Source of the DNA: Coriaria nepalensis
Taxonomy: Eukaryota; Streptophyta; Magnoliopsida; Cucurbitales; Coriariaceae
Assembly (NCBI GenBank): GCA_027186245.1
Contig: CP114495.1
Coordinates: 8,176,501-8,240,500 of the forward strand
Direction of reading: 5' to 3'
Length of the DNA stretch: 64,000 nt
A program made the position numbers and the translations under genes. The notes under the pieces are model-generated. The model worked only from the letters and a program-made list of their open reading frames with translations. It ran no database searches and was not told where the DNA came from. Below, in pieces: positions 29,060 to 39,925 of the stretch (position 1 is the stretch's first letter; every line of letters begins with the position of its first letter).

Positions 29060-30011
29060 TTTCGGCCATCAAAAGATATGCAAAAGTGCAGTTTGGCATA
29101 AATTACACCTTAGTCCCAAACATATAAACAATTAGAAAAAACGCACTCTATTTTTTCAAAATTATAAATTTAACCTCCCAAGAATAAATTTTTTTTTTTT
29201 TTATAAAAAAACATTAATAATTAATTTTTAATATTCCTTTAAATTTGAGTTCTAGAAAATGTGTTAGCATGCTTGATATATATTATTGAGCATTTCTAAA
29301 TAGCTCAAACTCTTAGGAGTTGTAGTAATTAACATGGTAATAGAAAAGTAGGTATGAGATTTAAAGTTTTAACCCACACAATTTTCTTATAGTTGTTATT
29401 TACGCAAGATCTTTGGCTTTCAATTCTTGTTTCAGAATCTTGTAAGCAGAGGTGGCCATGCTTTGTTACGTCCTACGCTAAATTATAATTTATTTCGGTC
29501 TTAAACTAAAATATAACGAGATTATGAAAGCATAGATAAATAAATAAATAAATAAATATATATATATATATAGAATCGAAAGAAAAGTTTAATTGTCTCC
29601 CTCACTTCTTGCACGTGACAAAAAGTTAAATATTTTCTATACTGAATATAGATTGTTCAATCTATAAGTGTACTCCCGGTGAATTTGCTTGAGCTCAATG
29701 AGCATTTGAGTAATTAGCTCGAGCGTGAGGTCGTGAATTTTTTAGGAGTTTGAGATCGAGCTCACTCAACTGATTCTCATATTTCACAAAGCTCATATTT
29801 ATGCTGAATTAGTCGACCTCCAGCTCCAGCTACTCATCTATTTTTGTTAGATTAGTTCATCTAAAATTCATCTGAGTTACTCGCGAGCTTACCATGTCAA
29901 ATTTATGGTTCGAGTGGCTCGATTGGACCATAATCTTACTTGGATTGTTTCATAATATATTAAGCTTTTTACACTATCGATAGTTCGATAAAGAGAATTT
30001 TTTGAGTAAAC
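29060..30011. other. AT-rich intergenic sequence with repeat remnant
   Basis: No gene is seen. A segment at about 29265-29350 (GCTTGATATATATTATTGAG ... AACATGGTAATAGAAAAG) resembles the element in the SWEET2 intron at 43728-43810, so it is probably a degraded copy of the same retroelement family. An ATAA/TA microsatellite lies at about 29537-29571. Confidence 0.4.
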
Positions 30012-30364
30012 TGTTAAAAATATTATATTTTATATTTGAAAGAGAATATTTAAAAAATTAATATATAAAAAAGATTGATAAATTTCTATCATAACTAATT
30101 GGTTTTGAGATAAAAAACTAAATTTTGAAATGGTATCAGAGCTTAGCTCAACATGTGATTGGACTAACTGTCACACGTGCTCCACGTCACCCATATAAGG
30201 AAATATCAATGTGTAGTCTCAAAATAACGGTACACGTGAGGCGGTGTGTTGAGAATATTATATCTCACATCTAAAAGGAAATACTTGAAAAACTAATATA
30301 TAAGAAAGATGAGTCAATTCCTCTCGTAGCAATTAATTTTGAGATGAAAACTCAAATTTCTATG
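30012..30364 (+). mobile_element. TRIM retrotransposon A (tiny LTR element)
   Basis: Two direct repeats of about 115 bp, ~30012-30128 and ~30247-30362, both start TGTT(A/G)A(A/G)AATATTAT and contain AATATATAA(A/G)AAAGAT and TTTTGAGAT. They enclose only ~120 bp. Directly after the left repeat comes TGGTATCAGAGC (30131-30142), the complement of initiator methionine tRNA that primes reverse transcription. Directly before the right repeat is a purine-rich tract (GTGAGGCGG). LTR, primer site, tiny core, purine tract and LTR in this order define a terminal-repeat retrotransposon in miniature. It has no coding capacity and would depend on another element's proteins. Confidence 0.8.
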
Positions 30365-30721
30365 TATTAAATTTTTGGAGTCTAACTATTTCTTCCTTTA
30401 AAAAACTTTGTAGAGGAAAAGAGAACTTTTTAGTTATAAACCAATCAACTATCATCTCTCTAAGCGATGTGAGACAATTTCAATACTTCCCCTCACTTGT
30501 GAGCTAATTATTCTAAGGGCTCAACAAGTAGTATAATGCATAAATGACATTTTATGAAATAGAGTATGGACATGTCTATTGGGTCTGATTCTAATACCAT
30601 ATTAAATTTGTAGAATCTAACTATTTCTTTCTCTAAAAGACTTTGTAGAAGAAAAAAAAAACTCTTTAATTATAAACTAATTAGATATCATTTTCCTAAA
30701 TGATATGAGACAATTTCAACA
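30365..30721 (-). mobile_element. TRIM retrotransposon B, opposite orientation
   Basis: Direct repeats of ~121 bp at 30365-30485 and 30600-30721 share TATTAAATTT, TCTAACTATTTCTT, ACTTTGTAGA and GAGACAATTTCAA. Read on the minus strand, each starts TGTTGAAATTGTCTCA (TATTGAAATTGTCTCA in the left copy). A primer-binding-like TGGTATTAGAATCAGA (30599-30584) lies next to the right copy, and the purine tract GTGAGGGGAAG (30496-30486) precedes the left copy. The core is 114 bp with no frame. This is a second TRIM, in the opposite orientation, abutting TRIM A. Confidence 0.78.
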
Positions 30722-31153
30722 TAAATCATATCCATGACAAACTCATTTCAATCATATTGATGATATTAATATAAAACTAATATGTGTAGTAGAAATAAAT
30801 CGTCCAGACATAGTCCACCCAAAAGTTTCTCTTCCATAGTTTATTCCTTTCATTGACCAAACATCTTTGATTCTCGTCTGTGATATTTTAATTAATAAAC
30901 ACAACTAAATAAACATTTACAATTCATAGTTTTCAAAAGCGAACAAATGAATAGGAAGAGAGTAATTAAGCACCTCCTGCAGACAAAGTCCGTGAATTGC
31001 CGTTATTAGTTCCATATTCCACAGAAAGCAACATAACATCCCAACGGATAGTTACATTAGCCAAAGTGACCTGGCCAAGCAGCGGTGGACACGTGAACCC
31101 CATTAATCTTGCACTATATTATTTCTCCTCACTACGTCCCGTACGTTAAAGCC

Positions 31154-31825
31154 ATGGAAGCTTTGTGGAATTTAGAATGCAAATGGAACCTATCAACTCA
31201 AGAAGCAACTGTCCTCCTTGCCTGTATAGGTCTTGCAGTTACCGGCCTCGGCACGGTGATGGTGATTTGCAAAAAGGCCCAACAAAAACAACAACTTGTA
31301 GGCCAACAAAGTGACGATTATGGTCCAATGGACACGGGATGGTCTTCGAACTCGGGTTGCGGTTGGGCATCGATAAAGAGAGTGTTAATAGGCTCAATGC
31401 GGTGGAGTAGGCCAAAGAAATGGAAGGAAAGGGGTAGTGAGAGTTGGAGAGAGAGACTGCCGCCGCTACCATTTGTACCGCCACCAGATACAGATGGGCT
31501 AGGGCTTCGCCTCGATGTTGGGTGGCAAAGCCATAATTCGGTCTCGGCCGTTTGGCAAAGGCCGATACTAATGGGGGAGAAATGTGAGATGCCAAGATAT
31601 AGTGGGCTTATTTTGTATGATGAGAAAGGCCGGTTGCTTCATGATGCTTACAATGATTCTTCCTACAAAGAAAGTGAACTAATTCATCAGGTCACTTGTT
31701 TATAACGTTAGTGTTTTGTATTGTTATTGTTTCATTCTTCATACAATCTCACTAACATAATTTGTGTTTATGTGCAGGAGAAAACAAGTGCAGTAGTGAA
31801 AACAACATTGAAGGATCTATTATGA
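31154..31825 (+). CDS. Plant-specific single-pass membrane protein of unknown function (At3g14760-like)
   Basis: Two exons, 31154-31690 and 31778-31825, give 194 residues: MEALWNLECKWNLSTQEATV... ending EKTSAVVKTTLKDLL. Residues ~17-40 (ATVLLACIGLAVTGLGTVMVICKKA) form one membrane segment followed by basic residues, suggesting a cytosolic C-terminal part. The rest has a Trp-rich GCGWASIKRVLIGSMRW patch, a Pro-rich PPLPFVPPPD and a SGLILYDEKGRLLHDAYN motif. There is no catalytic signature. Its position between FLXL1 and SWEET2 matches, from memory, the Arabidopsis membrane protein gene At3g14760; that orthology is inferred from order and general form. An upstream in-frame ATG at 31109 would add 15 residues; I chose 31154 because it gives the typical MEALW start. 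Confidence 0.75.
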
Positions 31826-31947
31826 TTTTTGTAGTTTATTGTTATTATTAGTATTTTTATGGAATGAATATATCACAAGGTATTGTTAAAAACTATTACG
31901 TCTCTACATTTTAATTGCTTAATTAGTTCTTTTTTTCCCCCCCTAGA

Positions 31948-31983
<36 letters not shown>

Positions 31984-32204
31984 TACACATGTTATTGATC
32001 AAGAGAACATGGTCTTTAGGGGATATTTCAAACTAACTTAAATTCTCTTAGAAATTAAAAAAAAAATAATAAATTTTATATAACGCGTTACACCCCAATT
32101 TATTTTGATACGTGACATTTATTTTAATGGGAAATATTTTCTCAAATCGATCATTTCATTAAAAAAAAGTGGTCGGTTGTGATTTAATTTCTTTAAAAGT
32201 ACTT
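31826..32204. other. 3' flank and AT-rich spacer
   Basis: Downstream of the membrane protein gene are a likely 3'UTR (AATGAATATATC), a short C-run and the AT microsatellite. Nothing else is recognisable. Confidence 0.35.
31950..31981. repeat. AT dinucleotide microsatellite
   Basis: A pure AT run of ~32 bases downstream of the small membrane protein gene. Confidence 0.85.
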
Positions 32205-33715
32205 TGATTCATCAACTCTACTCGTAGTGCATAATCAACCCAAATTACTTAACTTATGGTGTTGAAAACAACCAAATTATGTATTATCATTCCTTCCCCA
32301 AAATTGAATGCAAATCCAACTTAAATAATATTTCAAACTAATCTGTAATAATAAACTAATCCTAACAAATCCTAAATAATTCAAGATAAACTGATCCTAA
32401 CTAATTCTAAGGATACTAAAAGATATGATAATAGAAGATACAAGATGATAGTCATCAAATCCATGAAGAGTCTCCTTCAAGGTGACATCGTCGAGTGGAT
32501 TTCCCAAAGCCGATTTCATCAATCCATTTCCCCTCGAGATGAATGAACCATGTCCTTATGGTTCTTGAACTGGACATCTTTTCCATTTTATTCTTATGTT
32601 TCACTCTCCTAAGCTACTTCAATAAAAAATGATTGAGGGCGGCATTTATGTCCGGGGTTGAATTTTTTGTCACGATTAAAACATAAGTTCTTTTCCCTTG
32701 GGGCTTTCATCTTCTCATAGGTCAAATGGTGGGAATGATTTACTACATTTTCATGGCCAGTAGAGGTCGTGGCTAGGCCTGTGCAAATGGTCAGGGCAGT
32801 CCTGGTCAATATTCGAGGCATAAGGCCCGACTGGTTTAGTTATTTCCCCGACCGGCCCTGCACCGATGTTCCCTTTTGTTTGATTTTATTTAAGGATTCA
32901 TCATGGTCTTCAAAACAAGACGATCAAAATCTTTGAAGAATGTCTTTTCGAATGTTCGCTATGAGATCTTCTTTTTTTTTTTTTCATGACTTTTGAAACC
33001 ACTGTCACCACTAATTGGCATCTCCCTCAAGATAAAAAGAAGCTGACATCATCTTTTATCGTCCTTGTATTTCTTTGGCACTGAAATATTGTTTTGCCCG
33101 ATCTGACCATACCATTGAATCCACCCCAGAGTCTCTTGGATAGTCCATGCGAATTCTCCGACTATGTTTCCTTCGCCTCTGCTCCTTACTGTCAGCATCC
33201 GTATCTTAAGAGTTAGATCGAGAAGTTTGACTCCTACTGGTCGTGCTTTTAGAAGACCCGAAACCCAAAGAAGTTTTGCTCGAACCATACTTCTCCTTAG
33301 ATGCTGATTTGCTCGCATCACTCTGTTCTTCATCACTATGTTTATTTATTTCTTGGCCTCGAGATGGTACGATTTCTTCCAACAACTTTCTTTGTGACTC
33401 ACTTGCATCCGTCCATTGTTGAATACTCGCATGAAGTTCCTCACAGATCTCCAACATATCATTCTCTATGTGCTCAAATCGCTGCTCCAGTTCATCATTT
33501 CGCATCATATACGTGGAGCATTCAATATGGCTTTGATACCAATTGATGAAATCCAATTCATCAACTCTGCTGAAGGTGCATAATCGACCCAAATTACCTA
33601 ACTCATGGTTTTGAAATGACCAAATTATAGATTATTTTCTTCCCTCAAAAGTGAATACAAATCTAACTTAAGTAACATTTCAAACTAATCAGGATAATAA
33701 ACTAATATTCCTTGC
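32205..33715 (-). mobile_element. Decayed Ty3/Gypsy LTR retrotransposon fragment
   Basis: Two ~140-bp direct repeats, about 32205-32350 and 33544-33712, share TCATCAACTCT, GTGCATAATC, CCCAAATTAC and ATTTCAAACTAAT. They are the surviving LTR parts. Next to the right one, on the minus strand, is TGGTATCAAAGCC (33541-33529), a one-mismatch form of the initiator-Met tRNA primer site, which sets the orientation. Inside are gag pieces: a coiled, acidic N-terminal part (FEHIENDMLEICEELHASIQQW) at ~33590-33206 and a zinc-knuckle remnant (CFNRDKKFNPGHKC) at ~32690. No pol region is left. The two repeats diverge beyond ~140 bp, so LTR lengths are uncertain. Confidence 0.7.
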
Positions 33716-34237
33716 AAAGTTGATATACTTGATGACGGGTGCCGCTGGAAAAGTGAAGCCAATTAGCCTTAATCTTGGTGTTGGAATTCACACTGCCGCT
33801 CAAAATAGATACAACAATTATATATAGGCAATGCCTGAACTATGTAGTTTCGGAAAGCGAAACTTGAAAAAGCGGCTTTGGCTTCAAGGCTTCAAGGTAA
33901 CTCAAACAAACCCGATCTCAACTTTTGCTAATGTTGTAAACAGAGGAATGAATTATAGAGAAGGCCGTGGAATTGAAATTATACTCCTTTGAGCCATTCC
34001 TCTTATCGGTATCCGCTAAACATGGGCAGAATAAAAACAGGTCCCTAAGCTTATTTTTACATGCGAAGCTTGACAAAAATAAGATGATGTGTTTTTTGTT
34101 TTTTTGTTTTGGTATGTTCTAGTTTTTTCTTGGTAAAGTGAAAAATATATGGTATATATATATAGTCCAATTGCCATTTGTATAACCATAACCTCTTCAC
34201 GACTCCTTTTTGTACAAATATGATGAGATGAGACTGA

Positions 34238-34272
<35 letters not shown>

Positions 34273-34653
34273 CAGACTTATATTCCCAATGCAAGAGGGT
34301 AATGGGTTTAGTGTGTGAGTCTCACTTCACCCTTTCTTATATAGGAGTATAAGCTTCTCTCATAGGATAATTAAAACAAAAATAAAAAATAAAAATTACA
34401 ACAACACATTTACCAGAACGAATAGAATATACCGAGCTGGAATCCAGCTCCCCCTTGTATGCACAATTTCATCCGGCAGTTTTAGCTTGTGGGAGGCTAA
34501 GACTGGTAGAAAAAATGAACAACTTATTCTCTCATGCATTAGGGTTTATTCATGTATTATAATACTATCAGTGTAATAGTACATTGACAATAACACAACA
34601 GAACATTCACAACCATTCCCTTTTAATGATTTGTTATAAAATGTTCAAAAGAT
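33716..34653. other. Intergenic spacer before the protease pair
   Basis: AT-rich sequence with a TA microsatellite at about 34240-34268. No gene is recognised. It replaces the region where the signal-peptide exon of the first protease copy would be expected. Confidence 0.4.
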
Positions 34654-35630
34654 CTATTACTACCCAAAGAGTATTGTCAGTCAACCAATCGAACCAATCG
34701 AGGTTCGATACCAAACCCCATTAAGTCTTTCTTCTTTCGATATGTGTATGTATTATGTTACGCTATGATCAATATGAGATACAAAAGGATATAATTAGTT
34801 GTTACCTTTTTTTTTTCCCCCTGTTTAATTTTAGATGTAAAGAAGGGCTCCTATCTTAACGTGATTGATATATATGGTCCATGCTATCATGATGAAGTAA
34901 ATGCTTCTACACATAGTCAATCCATTATGAAGAACCGAATGCGAATAAGCTCCATCAATAAGGGAATTTTCATAAATTCATCCAGGCATTCTTACAACTT
35001 GGCAATGGATATGGCTGTGCAATCTAAGTATAGCATCGACCATGGCTCCACCAACTATATTGTCACGTCTGAAAACCCTACTAAAAGTCAGTCATTATTC
35101 GTTATCGACACTGCTTTTCATTTCACTCGTTTGAAATGCAAGAAGAGTAAATATCTTTTTAAGCCATCCTATGTCCCAGGACTGTCCGGCTCACATGCTA
35201 ATAGTAGTTCGACTTCATCACTTTGCTTTCGACTTAACTCTACCCCAGGTAAGAAACACCAAATATAGCTAGTTTATCATCCTTATTTAACTGATTATTT
35301 TCTGAAGCGAAAAAAGAAGAATACATATATAAAACACCTAAATGCCAGATTAATGCAGGGATATGGTCCACTAATTGCGGGCAAGGATTATCGACGTGCG
35401 GATATGAATTTCGCTCCCGCAGCAGACAACCTACTGGTGGATATCTCAATAAGGACAGACTAACATTGACACAAGATAATATTCTGGAAAGCTTTCTATT
35501 TGGTTGCTCTTATGGTAACCCAAACAAGCGTCACGATGCTGACGAGATCTTAGGTTTGGGAGGGCATAAACTTTCACTGGTCTGCCAAACTGCAAAAACC
35601 TTTAACAATGCGCCGGTCATGTCTAGTTGA
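34654..35630 (+). pseudogene. Truncated tandem copy of the A1 aspartic protease-like gene
   Basis: This copy aligns with the complete gene 2 kb downstream. Only the last ~45 bases of exon 1 remain (ACTACCCAAAGA...ATCGAG, 34654-34702); the signal-peptide part is absent. Exon 2 (34835-35248) and the start of exon 3 (35359 on) keep GT-AG junctions and encode DIYGPCY...SIDHGSTNYIV and IWSTNCGQG...FLFGCSYGNPNKRH. The first active-site motif is DTAF instead of DTG[ST]. Similarity stops at ~35610 (AKTFNNAPV), and a TGA at 35628 ends the frame within unrelated sequence that begins a ~130-bp tandem repeat. The whole C-terminal lobe, including the second catalytic Asp, is missing. It cannot be a functional protease. 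Confidence 0.8.
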
Positions 35631-35661
35631 ACCATCAACATGTAGAAGTCTGATTGGACCA

Positions 35662-36010
35662 CGTGTCGTTTTGCAATCGGTCCATGTTTTACCGGGTCGG
35701 TTCTTAAGTCAAAAGGACGGGTCATGAGTCAATGCAATGGGTCAAATCATGCCGGGTTAAGCCGACGATGTGTTCCAATACGATTGAAGAATGCGTCATG
35801 TTGTAATCGGTCCACGTTTCCACAGGCTGGGTTGAAAGTCAACAGTCGGGTCAGGAGTCAACACGATGGGTTTGGTCATGTTGGGTTAGGCCGGCAACGT
35901 GTTCCAATACTATTTTGACATGTGTCATGTTATATTTGGTCCACATGTCTCCAAACCGAGTCGAAAGTCTATGGGTCGGATCTGTAGTCAATGGGTCAGG
36001 TCGAAGACAA
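35662..36010. repeat. Three-copy tandem repeat, ~130-bp unit, GC-richer than surroundings
   Basis: Units begin at 35662, 35794 and 35923 (132, 129 and ~88 bp). Shared blocks are [T/C]GT(G)TC[A/G]TGTT..AAT[C/T]GGTCCA, GGGTTGAAAGTCAA, GGGTCAGGAGTCAA, ATGGGT and GTGTTCCAATAC. The copies are clearly diverged. The repeat follows directly after the break point of the truncated protease copy. Confidence 0.8.
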
Positions 36011-36474
36011 CGAATCAGAATGCCACGTGTAATTTCCATGTGTTTTGTTCTTGTTGGTCCACGTATCAACAATGAAAGGTAGTGGTGATGCTTAAGATCA
36101 TTGGTTTTATGATAAATATGACACATATCACTGTTATTGCAGCTATAAATGTAATATTTGAGTCTTTACCTTGTAATTGTAATATACTGTATGTCATAAT
36201 GGCCTCTTGAGATATATATAGGTCAGTTTTGTCAGAATTCATGTTCAGGAAATATATTATTCGTTGGAGGTAACTTAGTATAGCAATTAGTCATTCTAGC
36301 TAACAAGATTACTAAACGTGATATCATTTTATGACATGCCATTATATTACTCGATCCTTTGGTTAATAAGTGATGAAATCCAAACACATTTATCTTTAAA
36401 TCAAATGCTTATAAAGCTCTTGTAACTAATTAGCTCCTCTCATATCCTAACACAAACAAAATTTATAAGAAGAT
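36011..36474. other. Promoter region of the complete protease-like gene
   Basis: AT-rich sequence after the tandem repeat leads to the ATG at 36475. TATATATAGG at 36214-36223 could serve as a TATA element, but it is rather far upstream. No coding content. Confidence 0.35.
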
Positions 36475-38381
36475 ATGACTATTCTTACTTCCTACTCGTA
36501 TGGCATATTGTTCTTAGCATATTCCGTTATGTTTCGAGGCCTTTTATGTTCTTCTGAGAACGGTTTTCTTATAAGAGGAAGAGAAATTGCAGAGAACTCC
36601 GATCTTCATCATACTTCTCACACGATTAGACTTGACACTCTACTACCCAAAGACTCTTGTCAGTCAACCAATCGAGGTTTGATTACGACATCATGCCCCC
36701 CTTCTCTTGATTATCCATGTTTATTATATATGTTATGTCATGGTTTATGAAGTACAAAATGATATTATATGGTAAGTTTACAAAAATTAGAAGTTTTCCT
36801 ATTTTCAGTTACTTCATTCAAAAATTCTAAATAGTAGAATAAATATACACAATATATAGTCTTAAGAAATAAAACACTAGCTACTTTAAAAAAAAAAAAA
36901 TTTAGATGTAAAGAACGGCTCATCTATCGATGTGGTGGATATACATGGTCCGTGCAATCTTCATCAACTAAATGCTCCTACACATGGTGAAACCTTTACG
37001 AAGAACCGAATGCGAATAAGCTCCATCAACAAGGGAATTTTCATGAATCCAGAGATTCGTTCTTACAACTCTGTAATGGATATGGTTGTGCAATCGAAGT
37101 ATAGCATCGGCCATGGCTATGCCAACTATATTGTTCTTTTAGGAATTGGCACGTCTAAAAGTGATCAGTTGTACTCATTCATAATCGACACTACTTCTCA
37201 ATTCACTTGGCTGAAATGCAAGAAGATTCGTTCAAAGCAAGCCTATGTCCCAAGATGGTCTGACTCAAATACTAATATTCAATCGATTTCCCCGTTCTGC
37301 TTTCAACTAAACTCTACCCCAGGTAAGAACACCAAAAATTGTTTACCTGCATCTGATTCATTTAGCTAGTTGAATTGTAAAAATAATAATAATGCATTTA
37401 TAAAATAGGTAATGGTATAGCCAGAAAATTAGAAATTGGAACTTAGAAATTTTCATTCCATATAGGAAAATTAAGGATATTATGGTGGTGCTAGAAACAA
37501 TTTAGGAGATTAGAAGTTGAAAAATCATCTCACTTTGCTCAACAAATCAAATCAATGCAGGGATATGGTCAACTAATTGCGGGGCCGGATCATTGCCATG
37601 TAAATATGAATTGCGCACCCGCAACAATCGACTCATTGTTGGAGATCTTAACAAGGACAAACTAACCCTGACACAAGATAATACATTTGAAAACTTTCTA
37701 TTTGGTTGTTCTTATGCTACAAGAAAGCAGCGGCTCCAACATGGGGTCTTAGGTTTGGGAGCGCATAAGCTTTCACTGGTCCACCAAACCGCAAAAACCA
37801 GTAACAAAGTGTTCTCATATTGCCTTCCTTCAGTATCGAGTTACACTGGCTACCTTAGATTTGGCGACAAAAGTACTAGTGACAATGTGAAATATACGCC
37901 ATTAGTGTTACAAAATTCTGCCTTCTATGGCTTAAACGTCATTGGTGTAAGCGTAGGAGGAAAAATATTACCGATCATGGATAAAGTACTACAAGAAACA
38001 CATACAGTAATCGACTCTGGGATAGAGATAACTCAACTACCATATCAGATATATCGTACAATGAGAGCAGAGTTTTTGAGGAGAATGGATTATCCGATGA
38101 TGGCGGCTTATTTTGCACTTGAGACATGCTATGACGTAACAAATTACGAATCGATCACCATACCAACCGTAAGCTTTCACTTTGAGGGTGGAAGTAAAGT
38201 AGACATACATCCATCAGGAATATTGTACATAGCTAATAAATCACAGGTTTGTTTAGCATTTAGCAGGAACCCCAGCACAAATAACGTAATTATCCTCGGA
38301 AACATGATGCAAAAGACGATAGATGTGGTCTATGATGTTGGTAATCAACGAATTGGTTTTGGCCCTGGAAGTTGTAATTAA
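36475..38381 (+). CDS. Nepenthesin/CDR1-like A1 aspartic protease homologue with altered active site
   Basis: Exons 36475-36676, 36906-37322 and 37561-38381 give 479 residues with matching phases. Residues 1-26 form a signal peptide (ILFLAYSVMFRGLLCSS), and a propeptide with LDTLLPKDSC and DIHGPCN follows, as in plant AED1/CDR1-type secreted proteases. The N-lobe has IIDTTSQFTWLKC (Asp162) where active enzymes have D-T-G-S. The C-lobe has VIDSGIEITQLP (Asp358) where the family has D-S-G-[TS]. The flap motif YGDGS is also missing; the segment reads KYELRTRNNRLIVGDL. FLFGCS, GVLGLGAHKLSLV, FSYCLPS, GYLRFGD and the C-terminal VVYDVGNQRIGFGPGSC are kept. Both Asp residues survive but the surrounding residues do not. 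I infer a reduced or absent peptidase activity, perhaps a secreted pseudoprotease. The intact frame argues against simple decay. Confidence 0.85.
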
Positions 38382-39925
38382 TTGGTTTCTAGTTAGTTCA
38401 TCAGCTAATCAGTAATCGACATTATGGTTTACTTTCTAAAATTTGAATGGTTAACGCCCCTTCGTCGAAAAGATGAGAATGTCCAAAAACTACATATAAA
38501 GTATGCGCCTATACAATATCTTACATATAAACTTTACAAATTTTTTTATATACCGATCATATTATTCAAAGTGCAAATTAAGCCATATAAAACTCCGTCT
38601 GTTACTGGCCAAAATCCATCTCCTTATTCTGGTGATCCACTGCCCACAGCTATCTTATATCGTAGTACTGTAGATTCCCTACAGTAGTTGACCTTAACTA
38701 AGCCCAATATCTTTTTTTTATAATAAAATTTACGGGTCACTCATAGTCATTAGAAGAGAGAACAACGAAAAAAATATATATAAAATCAATAAAAATTAAA
38801 GAAACACACAAAGCGGGGACAAAAGAAAAGAACAAAAAAAACAAAACGAAAAGACAGGAACAAAAAAGTAGATATACACACTTTTTGATCTTCAACTTTT
38901 GTTAGGATGCAATGAGTATCAGAAAATATCCATTATTCCATTCAGATTGTACTACTTCAGTCTCTTTGTATTTTCCATGCTCCTACATAAATGTGTGCTA
39001 ATGTTGATTACCTTTACTGTACGATCCTCTCAGCTTGTTACTCAGCCTGCTTCATGGTTTCTACTAGTCTACTGTTTGTTTTCTCGGTGCTTGTATTTAG
39101 CCGGTAAATCCCCCTTTAGTTATATATGTACGGGCTATGCTCCCTCTTGCAGGTTAGTGGAAGCTGTGCCTTTGGTTCAAGCTCTAAACTAGATCTCCTA
39201 CCTTTGCTCTCCAAAATCTCTGCATTTCTGCCTTTTTTCAACGGGCCCAGTAAGTTGACTTTCCGGCAATGAGCTTAGATGTTTCCTTTCAGTTTTGACC
39301 CTGAAAATTGCATGCTGATTCAATCACAAGAGTTTCGACCGGAAAGGATTCGAAAACTCATACTCTCACCCATGTCTAGTCAAATATTCGAGATATCACT
39401 TTAGCCATCTACAAATTGGGAATCTTGTAGACAAACTTTTAGAGATGGAGGATGAGACACCAACTTTTGTGATATGTGGTATATGATCTAAGGATGGAAG
39501 AGAATACTGAAGTTGTTGGTTAGAAGATAGAGCAGAAATTTAGTGGGCAAGAGAAAAGATTTGGTGAGCTGTGAAGCCTAAAATCGATTTGATCTATATG
39601 AGAAAATAACGGTTGCATCATATCCGTCTGCCATGACAGGTCTCTCAGGTGATCATACTATAGACGTCACATGACATTCATTAGGTCCACACCATTTTTC
39701 AGGTGATCTGGAAAAGTGATCAAGTATGAATATTATTTATTTAAGAATTTAGTTTAAAAAATAATTTTTAATTTTTTCTAAGTCTTATATCTTTTATTAT
39801 TTGTGAAGGGATGGTTAGAGCTAATAATGCTTTCTACGCAACTCCAGTTCCACAATAATATATGAGGATAAGGAAACTTAGCACTTTTCTCAAGTCTCCA
39901 TTCATGAAGCTAGAATAAATCATCC
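38382..39925. other. Intergenic region
   Basis: Sequence after the protease-like gene with poly-A-rich and mixed stretches. Short frames show no family resemblance and I recognise nothing. Confidence 0.35.

Noticed and set aside
31239..31595. 118-codon minus-strand frame
   Set aside because: Antisense to the first exon of the small membrane protein gene.
35851..36126. 91-codon minus-strand frame
   Set aside because: It lies across the ~130-bp tandem repeat and has no family resemblance; the repeat structure explains it.
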